Origin: Lithobates sylvaticus
Lineage: Eukaryota > Chordata > Amphibia > Anura > Ranidae
Length of the DNA: 64,000 bases
Reading direction: 5' to 3'
NCBI GenBank assembly: GCA_028564925.1
Contig: CM053033.1
Coordinates: 202,143,607-202,207,606 of the forward strand
Shown: one piece after another, positions 31,331-41,586 of the stretch
Layout: every line of letters begins with the position of its first letter
How positions within the stretch are numbered: position 1 is the stretch's first letter
Notes under the pieces: model-generated
What the model was told of the DNA's origin: nothing
Seen by the model: the letters and a program-made list of their open reading frames with translations, nothing else
The model's database searches: none
Made by a program: the position numbers and the translations under genes

Positions 31331-31340
31331 TTATCACTAC

Positions 31341-31585
31341 CTGTCAGAAACCATGAATCAGACTGAGACAGAAGTACAGTTAAATCACACTTGTTTAATA
31401 ATAATAAAAAAAGGTAAACAGAGTAAATGTAGTTAAAACATAGCCAGAGTCCAGGAACGGGAATGGATAGTCAGACAAGCCAAAATGTCAGGGAGCCAGA
31501 GAACAGCGTAGTAAAACAGCAAGCAGGATCTGGAGCCAGAAGGAATGTCGACCAAGCAAGTCTTTAACAGGAACACAGGAGAGCG
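31341..31585. mobile_element. 'TGTCAGAAACCATGA' repeat, copy 2
   Basis: The start is identical to the copy at 23818, and similarity continues to AGGAACACAGGAGA. It may be an LTR-retroelement piece (inference). Confidence 0.55.
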
Positions 31586-31604
31586 TCTCTAGAGATGTGA
31601 CCAA

Positions 31605-31743
31605 GGTAGACATGGGCGCCGTCAAAAAATTCATTTAGTTTCGTTCCGTTCCGTATAAAAAAAAAATTGTGGATTCGTACAAAATACAAATTTTCGTTAG
31701 ATTCGTAAACTTGTTGTTAAAATAACGAAAGTTCGTTATGATG
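31605..31743. mobile_element. 'ACGAAT' TA element, truncated remnant
   Basis: GTAGACATGGGCGCC followed by TTTCGTTCCGTTCCG and ATTCGTAAAC words resembles the left part of 11524-12194 and 60434-61259. It is cut on the right by the hAT-like element at 31752. Confidence 0.55.
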
Positions 31744-32555
31744 AATTTATCAGCCCTCAAAATTTTCACTCGCCTGCTCGCATATTGCGAGTGAAAATTA
31801 GCTTGGGGCTAGTGGAGAGGGGGCGCTGAGAGCATTTGAGTGACAGTGTCCAACTGCCTGAACGATAGGAGTGAAGCTGCCGTCACTCCTATCATGCCGA
31901 ACACCACACAGTGCAGGCTCTGATGGCTGCTGGAGGGAGGATTTTGCTGGCCCCTCCCTCCAGCTCCGAGACTGGCAGTTTCAGGCTCTGGTTGCTTGTT
32001 GTGTGGGCGGAATGGGGATGAAGCAATCTTCTGAGATCCCGCCCACCTGCCTGAATCATCCACCTGCTGACCCGCCCACTCGCCTGTCCATCTGTCTGAA
32101 CAGCCCGCCTGCTGACCCGCCCACCTGCCTGCCTGCACTCCTGAAAGAGGGAGATGTGAAGTTATCAGGAGCGAGTGTGTGCTGAGGTAAGCTCAGCTAA
32201 CTACTTGTTTCTTTGTTCTGGCTCCCTGTCCAGCACCAGAGCGTTAGGGTAATAGGACCGGAAATGGCTGAAAATGAGGAAGGAGTTAGCATTGCTATGT
32301 CCACCAATGCAGGTGGGGGTCAGTGGTAGTGAAAGTTAACCACCTCACATGCATTGGTCTTTATGGCAGTGAATGTTAATCTCCTCATCCCTCACCCCAC
32401 CTTGCATTAGTCCTCATGGCAGTGAAATTTTAACCCACCACCGCCTTCTGCATTTGTGGTAATGTCAGTGAAAGTTAACCCCCTCCCCCACATTGGGGGT
32501 CATGGGAGGGGTTACATTTCAATGCCACTAACCACCAATGTAGGAAAGGGGGATA

Positions 32556-33022
32556 TTAACAGCTTCAGCCCTGGAAGATTTTACCCCCTTCCTGACCAGA
32601 GCACTTTTTGCGATTCGGCACTGCGTCACTTTATCTGACAATTGCGAAGTCGTGCGACGTGGCTCCCAAACAAAATTGACGTCCCACAAATAGAGCTTTC
32701 TTTTGGTGGTATTTGATCACCACTGCGGTTTTATTTTTTGTGCTATAAACAAAAAAAGAGCGACCTTCAAGAAAAAAACACAATATTTTTTACTTTTTGC
32801 TATAATAAATACCCCCAAAAATATATATAAAAAAAAAATATTTTTTCCTCAGTTTTGGCCGATACGTATTCTTCTACATATTTTGGGTTAAAAAAAAAAT
32901 CACAATAAGCGTTTATTGATTGGTTTGTGCAAAAGTTATAGTGTCTACAAAATAGGGGATAGTTTTATGGAATTTTTATTTATTTTATTTTATTTTTTAC
33001 TAGTAATGGCAGCGATCTGCGA

Positions 33023-33054
<32 letters not shown>

Positions 33055-33297
33055 ATTTATTTTTTTAATCGGGACTGCGGCATTATGGCAGACACATCAG
33101 ACAATTTTGACACATTTTTGGGACCATTGTCATTAATACAGCAATCAGTGCTATAAAAATGCATTGATTACTGTAAAAATGTCACTGGCAGAGAAAGGGT
33201 TAACACTCGCATCGGCTCGGTGGGGCATGCACGTCGCTTCGCCCAGCCATGCATTTCTGCCGCAGTACAACTGCGGCGGCTGGTCGGCAAGTGGTAA
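32556..33297. mobile_element. piggyBac-like TTAA element, nested
   Basis: The left TTAA is at 32556-32559, then CAGCTTCAGCCCTGGAAGAT. Family blocks CACTGCGTCACTTTATCTGA and GTGTCTACAAAATAGGGGAT are present. The right tip GGCTGGTCGGCAAGTGG (to 33294) is followed by a worn TTAA. A TTTA microsatellite lies at about 33025-33065. No coding sequence is seen. Confidence 0.85.
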
Positions 33298-33352
33298 TAC
33301 TGACACCTGTGCTAGCGGTTATTAATGAGTCCAATGACTTCAATGCTGGGAG

Positions 33353-33778
33353 TAAGGCCCCTTTCACACTGGGGCGGTTTTCAGGCGGTACAGCGCTAAA
33401 AATAGCGCCTGTACACCGCCTGAAAAAAAACGGCCCCATTCACTCCAGTGTGAAAGCCGGCGGGCTTTCACAATGGAGCGGTGCACTAGCAGGACGGTAA
33501 AAAAATGTCCTGCTAGCAGCATCTTTGGAGCGGTGTATTCACCGCTCCTATACCGCTCCTACCCATTGAGATCAATGGGACACCGCGGCAATACCGCCGC
33601 AAAGCGCCACTACGGCGGCGCTTTGCGGGGGATTTTAACCCTTTTTTGGCCGCTCGTGGGGGGTAAAACCGCACCGCGAGCGGCCGAATCCCGCTGCTAA
33701 AACGACGGTAAAGCAGCGCTAAATATAGCGCTGCTTTACCGTCACCGCGGCTCCCGCCCCAGTGTGAAAGGGGCCTTA
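33353..33778. mobile_element. TA-flanked MITE (AGGCCCCTTTCACACTGG termini)
   Basis: The element is 33355-33776, with tips AGGCCCCTTTCACACTGGGG and CCCCAGTGTGAAAGGGGCCT, perfect inverses, flanked by TA on each side. The interior has long GC-rich hairpin arms (AGCGCTGCTTTACCG and its inverse; GCGGTGAATACACCG-type words). Confidence 0.87.
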
Positions 33779-34084
33779 CTAATGCGTCTTCTGATACCTG
33801 CGTGGGGGTTATTATGGCGTCTGGCACCAGTGCTGGGGTTTTTAATGCATCCGCTGACATCAATGCTAAGGCCACAGCCTCAGATACCTGTTTTGGAGGT
33901 TATTATAACGTCCACTGACACCAATGCTGGGGGTTATAATTACGTTGTAATTTAATTCGTAATTAGGGGCGGGCAGGGTAGGGGTTGGGTTGGGTGGGGT
34001 AACTGGTGGCGAGTAACTCTTAAGGCCTGGCTAGTAGCTCAGGACTTGAAATTTTGAGCCCTGAATTTATCATTCCCACCATCC

Positions 34085-34597
34085 CTGTGCTAGTAATGGC
34101 GGCGATCAGACTTATAGCGGGACTGCAATATTATAGCAGACAATCAGACACTAACTGACACTTTTGACATTTTGCAGGGAACCAGTGACACTTATACATT
34201 GATTAGTGCTAAAATATGCTGTATTGATGACATTGGCTGTGAAAGGGTTAAACATCTAGAGCGATCAAAGGTGGCTTTTACTAGGGGAATTTTGGGATTT
34301 TATTCCCTGCTTTGCAGGAACACAAAATCCATCCCTCCCCTCCCCCTGTCAGAACAGAGATCTGCCTTGTTTACATAAGCAGATCCCTGTTCTGTGTGTT
34401 ATACTGACGATCGGTGGGTGCCGGCAGACATCCAGTGCCTGGAACCCGCAGATTGGCTCCTGCTGTGAATAATCACAGCAGAAGTGGTCCACTGGCAGCG
34501 CGCGCGCCCTCTGAAGGTGGAAGTGCAGAATCACGTACATTTAAGAGTGCCGCCCTGTAACAGTAAAACTGCTATGGGTCGGTCTTTAAGTGATTAA
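34085..34597. mobile_element. piggyBac-like TTAA element, 5'-truncated
   Basis: It begins at CTAGTAATGGCGGCGATCAG inside the family consensus and ends GGTCGGTCTTTAAGTGA before TTAA (34594-34597). The last 25 bases are carried along in the copied segment at 37475. Confidence 0.75.
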
Positions 34598-35843
34598 CAA
34601 CTGATACTTCCTTATTGTGATTATAAATCATAAACCAGATTATTGTAAGAAAAAAAGAAACTGAAAATTTTTAGGCATATTCCAACACAAGAATTTGGGT
34701 TTAACCACTTCAGCCCCGTACCAATTGGCAGCCAAAGGACCAGGCCCTTTTTGCGATTCAGCACTGCGTCGCTTTAACTGACAATTGCGCAGTCGTGCGA
34801 CGTGGCTTCAAAACAAAATTGGCGTCCTTTTTTTCCCACAAATAGAGCTTTCTTTTGGTGGTATTTGATCGCCCCTGCGGTTTTTATTTTTTGCGCTATA
34901 AACAAAAATAGAGCAACAATTTTGAAAAAAATGCAATATTTTTTGCTTTTTGCTATAATAAATATCCCCAAAAAATATATAAAAAAACATTTTTTTTCCT
35001 CAGTTTAGGCCGATACGTATTCTTCTACATATTTTTGGTAAAATTAGCAATTAGCGATTATTGATTGGTTTGCGCAAAAGTTATAGCGTTTACAAAATAG
35101 GGGATAGTTTTATAGCACTTTTTTTTTATATTTTTTTTTTTTACTAGTAATGGCGGCGATCAGCGATTTTTATTGTGACTGCGACATTATGGCGGACACA
35201 TCGGACATTTTTGACACATTTTTGGGACCATTGTCATTTATACAGCAATCAATGCTATTTAAATGCATTGATTCCTGTATAAATGACAGTGGCAGTGAAA
35301 GAGTTAACCACTAGGGGGAGGGGAGGGGTTATGGGTTGTGACGTGTGTGTTTTTTTAACATTAGGGGGCGGGGCTGACATCTGACGTCATTGATCGGCTT
35401 TCCCGATGACAGGGAACAGCCAATCAATGACAGGCAGAGTAGGAAGCGCGGGGAGAGGTTTGTTTACACATACCTCTCCCCGTTCTTCAGCTTTGTGACC
35501 CGATCGCGGGACACCAGCGGCGATCGGGTCCGCTGGTCCCGCAGCCGTGGTCACGGAGCTCCTAGGCAATTAAAGGGCCACTTACCTGTACGTGGTTTTG
35601 CCTAGCCGTGCCATTCTGCCGATGTATATGTGCAGGAGGCGGTCGGGAAGCGGTTAAATGCCACCAGGCCTATTGGGTATAAATGTTATCTCGTGTGTGC
35701 AGGTTTCTTCCACCAATCCATTGCTCATTAGTAAGATAATTGACTTCAACTCAATAATCTTAGATGGAAAAAGGTGGAGATAGCTGGCCCTTAGAATCGC
35801 TGAGAGCCAGACATGGATGAATGAATACCATCCATCATCATCA
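34570..35843. repeat. Duplicated segment, filled version (partner 37475-37789)
   Basis: 34570-34704 matches 37475-37608 and 35654-35843 matches 37605-37789 with about 90% identity by eye. The only large difference is the 949-bp piggyBac-like element at 34705-35653. The pair defines a filled and an empty TTAA site. Confidence 0.88.
34701..35657. mobile_element. piggyBac-like TTAA element, complete, 949 bp
   Basis: The element is 34705-35653 between TTAA at 34701-34704 and 35654-35657. The tips are CCACTTCAGCCCCGTACC and GGCGGTCGGGAAGCGG. Comparison with the empty site at 37605-37608 shows that exactly one TTAA was duplicated. It is a non-autonomous member (no transposase) and the best reference copy in the window. 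Its AT-rich middle holds TTTTTGCGCTATAAACAAAA and TTTGCGCAAAAGTTATAGCG. Confidence 0.93.
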
Positions 35844-35884
35844 ATAAAGTAAATGCATGTTTGCGTGACTGTGATAGAGGCATT

Positions 35885-36000
35885 AGATAGTAAGCTCCTC
35901 AGGTTCAAGCATTGATTGGATTCTAAACAAATTTTATGTTGCATAAAGCTGTAAAATATGTTTGTGCTAAATAAATAAAGATAATTTTTATAAAAAGAAT
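35885..36000. mobile_element. SINE/LINE-tail-like repeat
   Basis: AGTAAGCTCCTCAGG followed by GTGCTAAATAAATAAAGATA resembles the common vertebrate 3' tails with ...GCGCTATATAAATAAA. There is no promoter box and no termini, so only a tail is proposed. Confidence 0.35.
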
Positions 36001-36231
36001 TTCACGTTCTTTTTTATTTTTATACCTGAACAGATGCATCTCAACAAATTTAAAAATCATCTAAAAGTTAATTTATTTCAATAATTCAAATCAAAAAGTT
36101 TAACTCATATATTATATAGATTTATTACACACAGAGTAATATATTTCAAAATTCAGTATCTCAGAAAATTTGAATATTGTGAAAATGGCTAATCAGCTAA
36201 TTAACTCAAAATACCTGTAGGTTTCCTGAGC

Positions 36232-36394
36232 CTTTAAATCAGGGGTCTCAAACTGGTGGCCTTCCAGCTGTTGCGGAACTACAATTCCCATGAGGCATTG
36301 CAAGGCTGACAGTTACAGGCATGGCAGAGGCATGATGGGACTTGTAGTTCCGCAACATCTGGAGGGCCGCTAGTTTGAGACCCCTGCTTTAAAT
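36232..36394. mobile_element. hAT-type fold-back MITE (CAGGGGTCTCAAACTGG), 8-bp TSD
   Basis: The element is 36240-36386, with ends CAGGGGTCTCAAACTGGTGG and TAGTTTGAGACCCCTG. The perfect 8-bp duplication CTTTAAAT is at 36232-36239 and 36387-36394. It interrupts the Tc1-like element. The same family is at 63644-63800. Confidence 0.93.
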
Positions 36395-36428
36395 GGTCTC
36401 TCAGTCTGGTTCAGTAGGTCACTCAATC

Positions 36429-37345
36429 ATGGGGAAGACTGCTGACTTGACAGTTGTCCAGAAGACAGTCATTGACACCGTCCACAAGGAGGGTATATCA
36501 CAAAAGGTCATTGCTAAAGAAGCTGGCTGTTCACGGAGTGCTGTATCCAAGCCTATTAATGGAAGGTTGAGTGGAAGGAAAAAGTGTGGTAGAAAAAAGT
36601 GCACGAGCAACAGGGATAACCGCAGCCTTGAGAGAATTGTGAAGGCCATTCAAGAATTTGGGGGAGATTCACAAGGAGTGGACTACGGCTGGTGTCAGTG
36701 CTTCAAGAGTCACCACACACAGACGTATCCAGGACATGGGCTACAATTGTCGCATTCCTTGTGTCAAGCCACTCCTGAACCAGAGACAGAAGCGTCTTAC
36801 CTGGGCTAAGGAGAAAAAGGACTGGACTGTTTCTCAGTGGTCCAAAGTCCTCTTTTCGGATGAAAGTAAATTTTGCATTTCATTTAGAAATCAAGGTCCC
36901 AGAGTCTGGAGAAAGAGTAGAGAGGCACGGAATCCAAGTTGCATGAGGTTCAGTATGAAGTTTCCACAGTCAGTGATGATTTGGGAAGCCATGTCATCTG
37001 CTGGTGTTGGTCCACTGTGCAGCCCTCTACCAGACAATTCTAGAGCACTTCATGCTTCCTTCTGCTGACCAGCTTTATGGAGATGATGATTTCATTTTCC
37101 AGCAGGACTTGGCACCTGCCCACACTGCCAAAAATACCAATACCTGGTTTAATGATCATGATTGGCCAGCAAACTCATCTGACCTAAACTGCATAGAGAA
37201 TCTGCGAAGAGAAAAAAGAGATACCAGACCCAACAAAGCAGAAAAGCTGAAGGTCGCTATCAAAGCAACCTGGGCTTTCATAACATCTCAGCAAAAGGAG
37301 CCCCCAAGTATTGCGTGCATACTATACTGTACATGGACATACTTT
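36429..37345 (+). pseudogene. Tc1-like transposase, decayed
   Basis: The start is MGKTADLTVVQKTVIDTVHK, with a helix-turn-helix (AKEAGCSRSAVSKPINGRLS) and a basic GRKKCGRKKCTSN linker. The catalytic part has LFSDESKFC (first Asp, 36859-36861), FQQDLAPAHTAK (second Asp, 37106-37108) and NCIENL (Glu, 37196-37198). The second Asp and Glu are 30 residues apart instead of the usual 35 because a short GVTVL-like segment is missing. The reading moves through three frames, near 36660 and 37030. The expected protein is about 340 residues; this copy is dead. Confidence 0.92.
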
Positions 37346-37474
37346 TCAGTAAGCCGACATTTCTGTATTAAAAATCCTTTTTTTATTGTTCTTATGTAAT
37401 ATTGACATTTTCTGAGATACTGAATTATGGGTTTTCACTAGCTGTAAGCCATAATCATCAAAATTAAAGGAAAT

Positions 37475-37789
37475 TGCTATGGGCCAGTCTTTAAGTGGTT
37501 AACAACTGATACTTCCTTATTGTGATTATACATCATAAACCAAATTATTGTAAGAAAATCGAAACTGACAATTTTTAGGCATATTCCAACACAAGAATTT
37601 GGGTTTAAATGCCACCAGGCCCTATCTTTATTGGGTATAAATGTTATCTCATGTGTGTGCAGGTTTCTTCCACCAATCCAAAGCTCATTAGTAAGATATT
37701 TGACTTCAACTCAATAATCTTAGATTGAAAAAGGTGGAGATAGCTGGCCCGTAGAAGAGCCAGACATGGCTGAATGAATATCATCATCT
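37475..37789. repeat. Duplicated segment, empty version
   Basis: It matches 34570-34704 plus 35654-35843 without the 949-bp element; a single TTAA at 37605-37608 marks the site. It includes the last 25 bp of the neighbouring piggyBac-like element, so copying ran outward from that locus. Confidence 0.88.
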
Positions 37790-38159
37790 ATTAATTTTGG
37801 CGTGGGTCTGGTATGGATTGGGGGGGGGGCCCTACGCAGTTTTTTTCAGAATTTTGTATTGTCGACAATCTTTTGTTTACATTTCAGCTCTCAGCGGGGA
37901 AGCCAGCTGATGAGTCATCGGTTGTTAAGGATGCGACGGACGGCTTCCTGGCCCACTATTTTTTACCACCAGCTATTCTTCACACAGAATTCAAATCGGT
38001 TGATCATATTTTGACCGATCTGAATTCGAATCGCTCTGAGAATTAGGAATTCATTAGAAAACGAATAAACAAAACTAAAACGATACATCTAAATCTCTGA
38101 AGAACCAAAAATTCATCTGAATTTGTATTTAGACCAAAAGCAATTGCACATGTCTAGAA

Positions 38160-38880
38160 GTATCGGTTAATAAACAGGGTGTGTTAAATGAATATAAATA
38201 AATAACAAATGATTGTGATCATCCAGAAACTGATTCAAAAACAGTCTTTTTAAAGTGATAAAATCCTTCACACTCTCCCTAGAGTGCGATGTGACATAAA
38301 GTTCAAATATAAAGTGATAAACGGTGAAAATCCAGCCTCTGGTATGACACTTAGAAGGACAGGAGAATGACACCACCACCGCAGTAAAAGGAGGAGGCTT
38401 ACCGGACAGCAATGACCTGGCGGGGCTTATGCCTCCCAAGTCAAACGGGCCTGTTGGTTACAATGAACCCAATGAAGATCAGATGTTCCGTCTCAGGAAG
38501 AGGGAACTTTAAACAATCTGTTGGCTTGTAGTTGCCACAGGATATTCAGTTACCAGACGGGAATGGGGAGCTCATATATCATACGCCATGCAAATAAAAA
38601 ACTCGCATAGCGTGATACAGTTTAAAAATATTTATTAAAAAATATAAAGATAACATTGAACACTCACATTTAGGTCGATCGTATATAGCATATAACAGTC
38701 AGTAGCGATGTCTGTAAAGGGGTCCACCCAACATGTTTCGACTTACACAGTCATCATCTGGGGTGTGGACCCCCCCCCAAACAGCATCGCTTAAATACGA
38801 ATGGTGACCTTTTGCTGAAGATGACTCCGGAAGTACTCTCTATGACATCACTCATTTATATTTTTACAATGTTAAAGGCT
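38160..38880. mobile_element. Penelope-like or hammerhead-bearing repeat (non-coding part)
   Basis: It shares blocks with 3500-4130 (CATGCAAATAAAA, GCGTGATAC, GAACACTCACATTT). At 38721-38771 on the minus strand lies a hammerhead-like fold. Penelope-like retroelements are known to carry such ribozymes in their terminal repeats, which suggests the class; no reverse transcriptase is visible here. Confidence 0.45.
38721..38771 (-). ncRNA. Hammerhead-ribozyme-like motif, degenerate core
   Basis: Read on the minus strand, stem I pairs GGTCCAC (38771-38765) with GTGGACC (38727-38721). GAAA (38739-38736) is followed by ACATGT, which closes a 2-bp stem III with loop AT, then the cleavage-site-like GTT. 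The CTGATGA box reads ATGATGA (38757-38751) and stem II is not canonical. It is probably an inactive relative of 48001-48060. Confidence 0.45.
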
Positions 38881-39029
38881 TGTTCTCTCTTCCATATAAA
38901 ATTGTGAGTGAAATGCTTGAAATTAACTCTGTTTAATGAATCTATATATAACATACGAGTTTCACTTTTTGTATTGAATTAGTGAAATACATTTTTGATG
39001 ATATTCAAATTTTTTGAGATGCACCTATA

Positions 39030-39297
39030 AATGCCAACATTGAATTAAATAAAACTAAATACCAAAATTAGACCAGAATTGCAGTCTCTTCAAACACTAC
39101 TCTCTACAATAGTATTATACCTTTGTTAAAGTATATTGAACAACTAGAAACCAAGCTCAGTACTTTTGTTGTGCAATATACAAAACTGGTAATATACTGT
39201 ATATATTAAAACCATGGTGACATGAACATATCCGGTATAAATGTGCTATTTCTCCCCCCAAACAAATCAGCAGCCACCTTAATCCTCCAAATACTGT
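39030..39297. other. Unassigned AT-rich stretch
   Basis: No gene, array or terminus is seen. It lies between the Tc1-like element and the hAT composite. Confidence 0.45.
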
Positions 39298-40449
39298 ATG
39301 TACAGTATTGCAGCACAATTAATCGTTAAAAAATCGTGATCTCTATTGCAGAGTTTGCCAATTCTTTCATATAACAAGTGGAGAGACTTATCTGCTCACT
39401 CAACTGTCAAAAGAAAACATCCGGCAGTCTGCCAAGTTTTTAAAATTCAAATTGTAATGCTTCCTTCTTAAATCAAAGGGATACACTTCTGTTTGTAAAG
39501 AAAAAATCTGGGCAGTCTGCCAAGTTTTCAACAGCGTGTAAATGCAGGAAGTTTAACCACTTAAAGCGGTTCTGCACCCATCCCATAAACTAAGTCTCTA
39601 TGGCTTCTCTAGCATGTTAGATGACAGAATTGATGGTTCAATTCTGCATCTTTTTAAGCCTACCTTTCATGCTGGCTTCATCTGTCTTCTTCTCCCTGCG
39701 GGGGTGGGCAGGCTCTGAGCGGGGATCAGCGTCATTTCCTCTTCATTTCGCTGTGTCTCCTGGGATCTCGTGTAATCAATCCCAGGAGACATTACGGGGG
39801 TTCCGATGCGAAATCTCGCGTTATTTGCATGGCGTGACGTCACGGACGTCACCCGTTTACCGTCCCGATTACGCCGCTCATAGCTGTGAAGCTACTGAGC
39901 ATGCGCGGGAACCGGCAATGAATGCTGGTACGCGAAAACTAAGGGAACCAGGAAGTGTTTGCTTGTGGGCTTCAAATGCCCACAAGCAAAATGACATCGA
40001 TCAGGAGATCGTTTTAATCTTTTAACAGAAAAACGGACAGAGAAAAGGTGCAGCACTCAAAGAAGTAAGTTCATTATAAGATCAATACTTTGCAGATAGA
40101 TAGACCTAAAAAAAAATTTTTTATTTTGTGCAGAACCGCTTTAAAGTCTAAATCTTTTTCTGATACTTCTTTAAGTTAAAATCAATATTTTTTGCTAGAA
40201 AATTACTTGGAACCCCCAAACATTATATATATTTTAGCAGAGACCCTAGGGAATAAAATTGCAATTGCTGCAATATTTTATGTCACACTGCGGTCTTTCA
40301 AACGCTATTCTTTGGGAAAAAGTACACTTCAATGAATAAATAAAAAACGAAAACGCAGCAGGAATCGTGAGAGAATCGTTATCTATCTTCTAAGCAAAAA
40401 AAAAACGTGATTCTCATTTTAGCCAGAATCGTGCAGCTCTAATGTACAG
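39298..40449. mobile_element. hAT-like composite element with 8-bp TSD
   Basis: The element is 39306-40441, with ends TATTGCAGCACAATTAATCG and AGCCAGAATCGTGCAGCTCTA-type (last bases GCAGCTCTA), between ATGTACAG at 39298-39305 and 40442-40449. Its middle has a TTAACCACTTAAAGTC... block with AACCCCCAAACATTATATAT, also found in the 42257 element, so it has captured or hosts a piggyBac-like piece. A TTAA MITE (39565-40140) is nested in that piece. Confidence 0.82.
39561..40144. mobile_element. TTAA-flanked MITE (AGCGGTTCTGCAC termini)
   Basis: The element is 39565-40140 (576 bp), with perfect inverse tips AGCGGTTCTGCAC and GTGCAGAACCGCT, between TTAA at 39561-39564 and 40141-40144. It is inserted in the TTAA of the host's CCACTTAAAG word. 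A 134-codon frame inside is not recognisable. Confidence 0.9.
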
Positions 40450-41586
40450 TATTGCTGGAATGTATGGCTATGTGGATATATGATGTGTTTCACTCCCACT
40501 GGTGCAAATATAAATGGATCTCCATAAACAAATCCCATTAAATGAATTAACTTTTTTTAATTTAAATTTAAATTTGTTTTTGTAAACAAGATGGAGCATC
40601 AGTTGATGAAATTCGGGAAAAGCAGGTCTAATTACCGCCAGGCAGGCTGTAAAGTAATTACGAGCAGCATCCCTGTTATTGTCACAATCTGGTAGCTCAG
40701 AGAGAAAAGAGATAAATCTTGGTGTTCTGAGAAATGAAGTCATTTCATTGCACTACATTAATGATATCACTAATCACTGGTTTAAATTAAAAGGTTTGTG
40801 GACTATGGCTTCCATTGCCAGGCAAATGAACAGTTTGCTGACAGGTCTATTAGATAGAGGCAGTGACCTGGCCTTTTCTTGTATCTGAGCCTGTCCTGGT
40901 TTTTTATTGTGTCATCTCTCATCTAGTCAGAATGCGCGATCGAGTCCCTGGCTCTCCTCAGTGCCAGGAATGAAATCTTGCCCATGTCATGGAACAAGGT
41001 GAGAGGTGAGTTGATGACTGACTTTTGTCTGCCCGCATGAGCCCGTCTTCTTATCTCTAATGGATCTGAATGAGATCAGTGTGTGTGGGGGAGATATACA
41101 GCAATTTGGAAGAACGCCCCGCAGAAACAGCGAATGACATCAGAGAGAAACGGTCTTGCTAACACAATAGAACATGATTAACAAGTGACCTTCTTCATGA
41201 AAAGACAAGGACACCAGTCTTTGTTTGGGTCCTTGCACACAATACTGATGTACGAACGCCGCATCCTCCTGGCAGAAAGTTGATGCGCAAAAATCACCAG
41301 CATTGTCCTTTAGTATGCATGTTTACACTCATAAAAATCATAGCTCCAAAAGCCAAATTTTCAAAAAACATAATCTACTAATCAAGGGGAGAGATGTTAT
41401 TTACGTGTGCATGAGCGTAAAAAACTGACCAGTAACAAATTTGTTTTTGTTTTTTGTTTAGTTTTACTAATCTAAACTCGCCACAAGTTTTCTGTTTGTA
41501 TAGGCTCATGAAGGCAATGGGCTGCATTCAGATCAGTAAAAATACAAACAAAAAGAAAAAAAAAAAACTTTACATGTTTTGAGTCC
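40450..41586. other. Unassigned stretch, candidate single-copy non-coding DNA
   Basis: It shows no arrays, no terminal repeats and no match elsewhere in the window over about 1.1 kb. 40610-40900 is of balanced composition with homeodomain-type ATTA words (CTAATTACCGCCAGG, AAGTAATTACGAG), a look often shared by conserved non-coding elements. No frame is recognisable. Confidence 0.4.

Larger units (their letters stand above)
29895..31340 (-). mobile_element. CR1-like LINE, 5'-truncated, with nested palindromic element
   Basis: Read on the minus strand, the 3' part of the reverse transcriptase is followed by the non-coding tail that ends TTGCCTACTATGTAACAATG near 29895. About 1.0 kb of LINE remains out of the 4-5 kb typical for CR1. 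A palindromic element (30072-30497) was inserted in the C-terminal coding part. The 5' side stops exactly where the TGTCAG repeat begins at 31341. Related tails occur at 27536 and 43258. Confidence 0.85.
31744..34071. mobile_element. hAT-like element, 2.3 kb, with two nested elements
   Basis: The element is about 31752-34063. Its ends AGCCCTCAAAATTTTCACTC and GACTTGAAATTTTGAGCCCT are inverse-related, and it is flanked by the perfect 8-bp duplication AATTTATC (31744-31751, 34064-34071). A piggyBac-like element (32560-33294) and a MITE (33355-33776) lie inside. Without them about 1.15 kb remains, including worn 30-80 bp tandem blocks (32300-32540, 33300-33350, 33780-33930). A short frame starting MAENEEGVSIAMSTNAG (near 32264) follows a GAGGTAAG word; no transposase is recognisable. 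Confidence 0.8.
37472..38895. other. Mosaic insertion inside the Tc1-like element
   Basis: It consists of the empty-site duplicate (37475-37789), a piece related to the 9142 MITE (GTCTGGTATGGATTGGGGG, 37805), an ACGAAT-type remnant ending TTGCACATGTCTAGA (to about 38157), and the retroelement-like repeat 38160-38880 with a hammerhead-like motif. How this mosaic entered is not clear. Confidence 0.55.
36029..39029 (+). mobile_element. Tc1/mariner-like (DD34E type) element, split
   Basis: The left terminus begins CAGATGCATCTCAACAAATT at 36029 and the right ends AAATTTTTTGAGATGCACCT near 39026, inverse copies. Inner repeats TCAGTATCTCAGAAAATTTG (36154) and TTTTCTGAGATACTGAATTA (37409) are also inverse. 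A hAT MITE (36240-36386) lies between the terminus and the gene, and a 1.4-kb mosaic (about 37472-38895) separates the right terminus from the gene. Confidence 0.87.

Noticed and set aside
37895-37930. CTGATGAGTCATCGG as a hammerhead core
   Set aside because: The stem II-like part is there, but no GAAA or stem I follows.
39621-40025. 134-codon frame in a TTAA MITE
   Set aside because: No similarity to any transposase or host domain I know; the MITE is non-autonomous.
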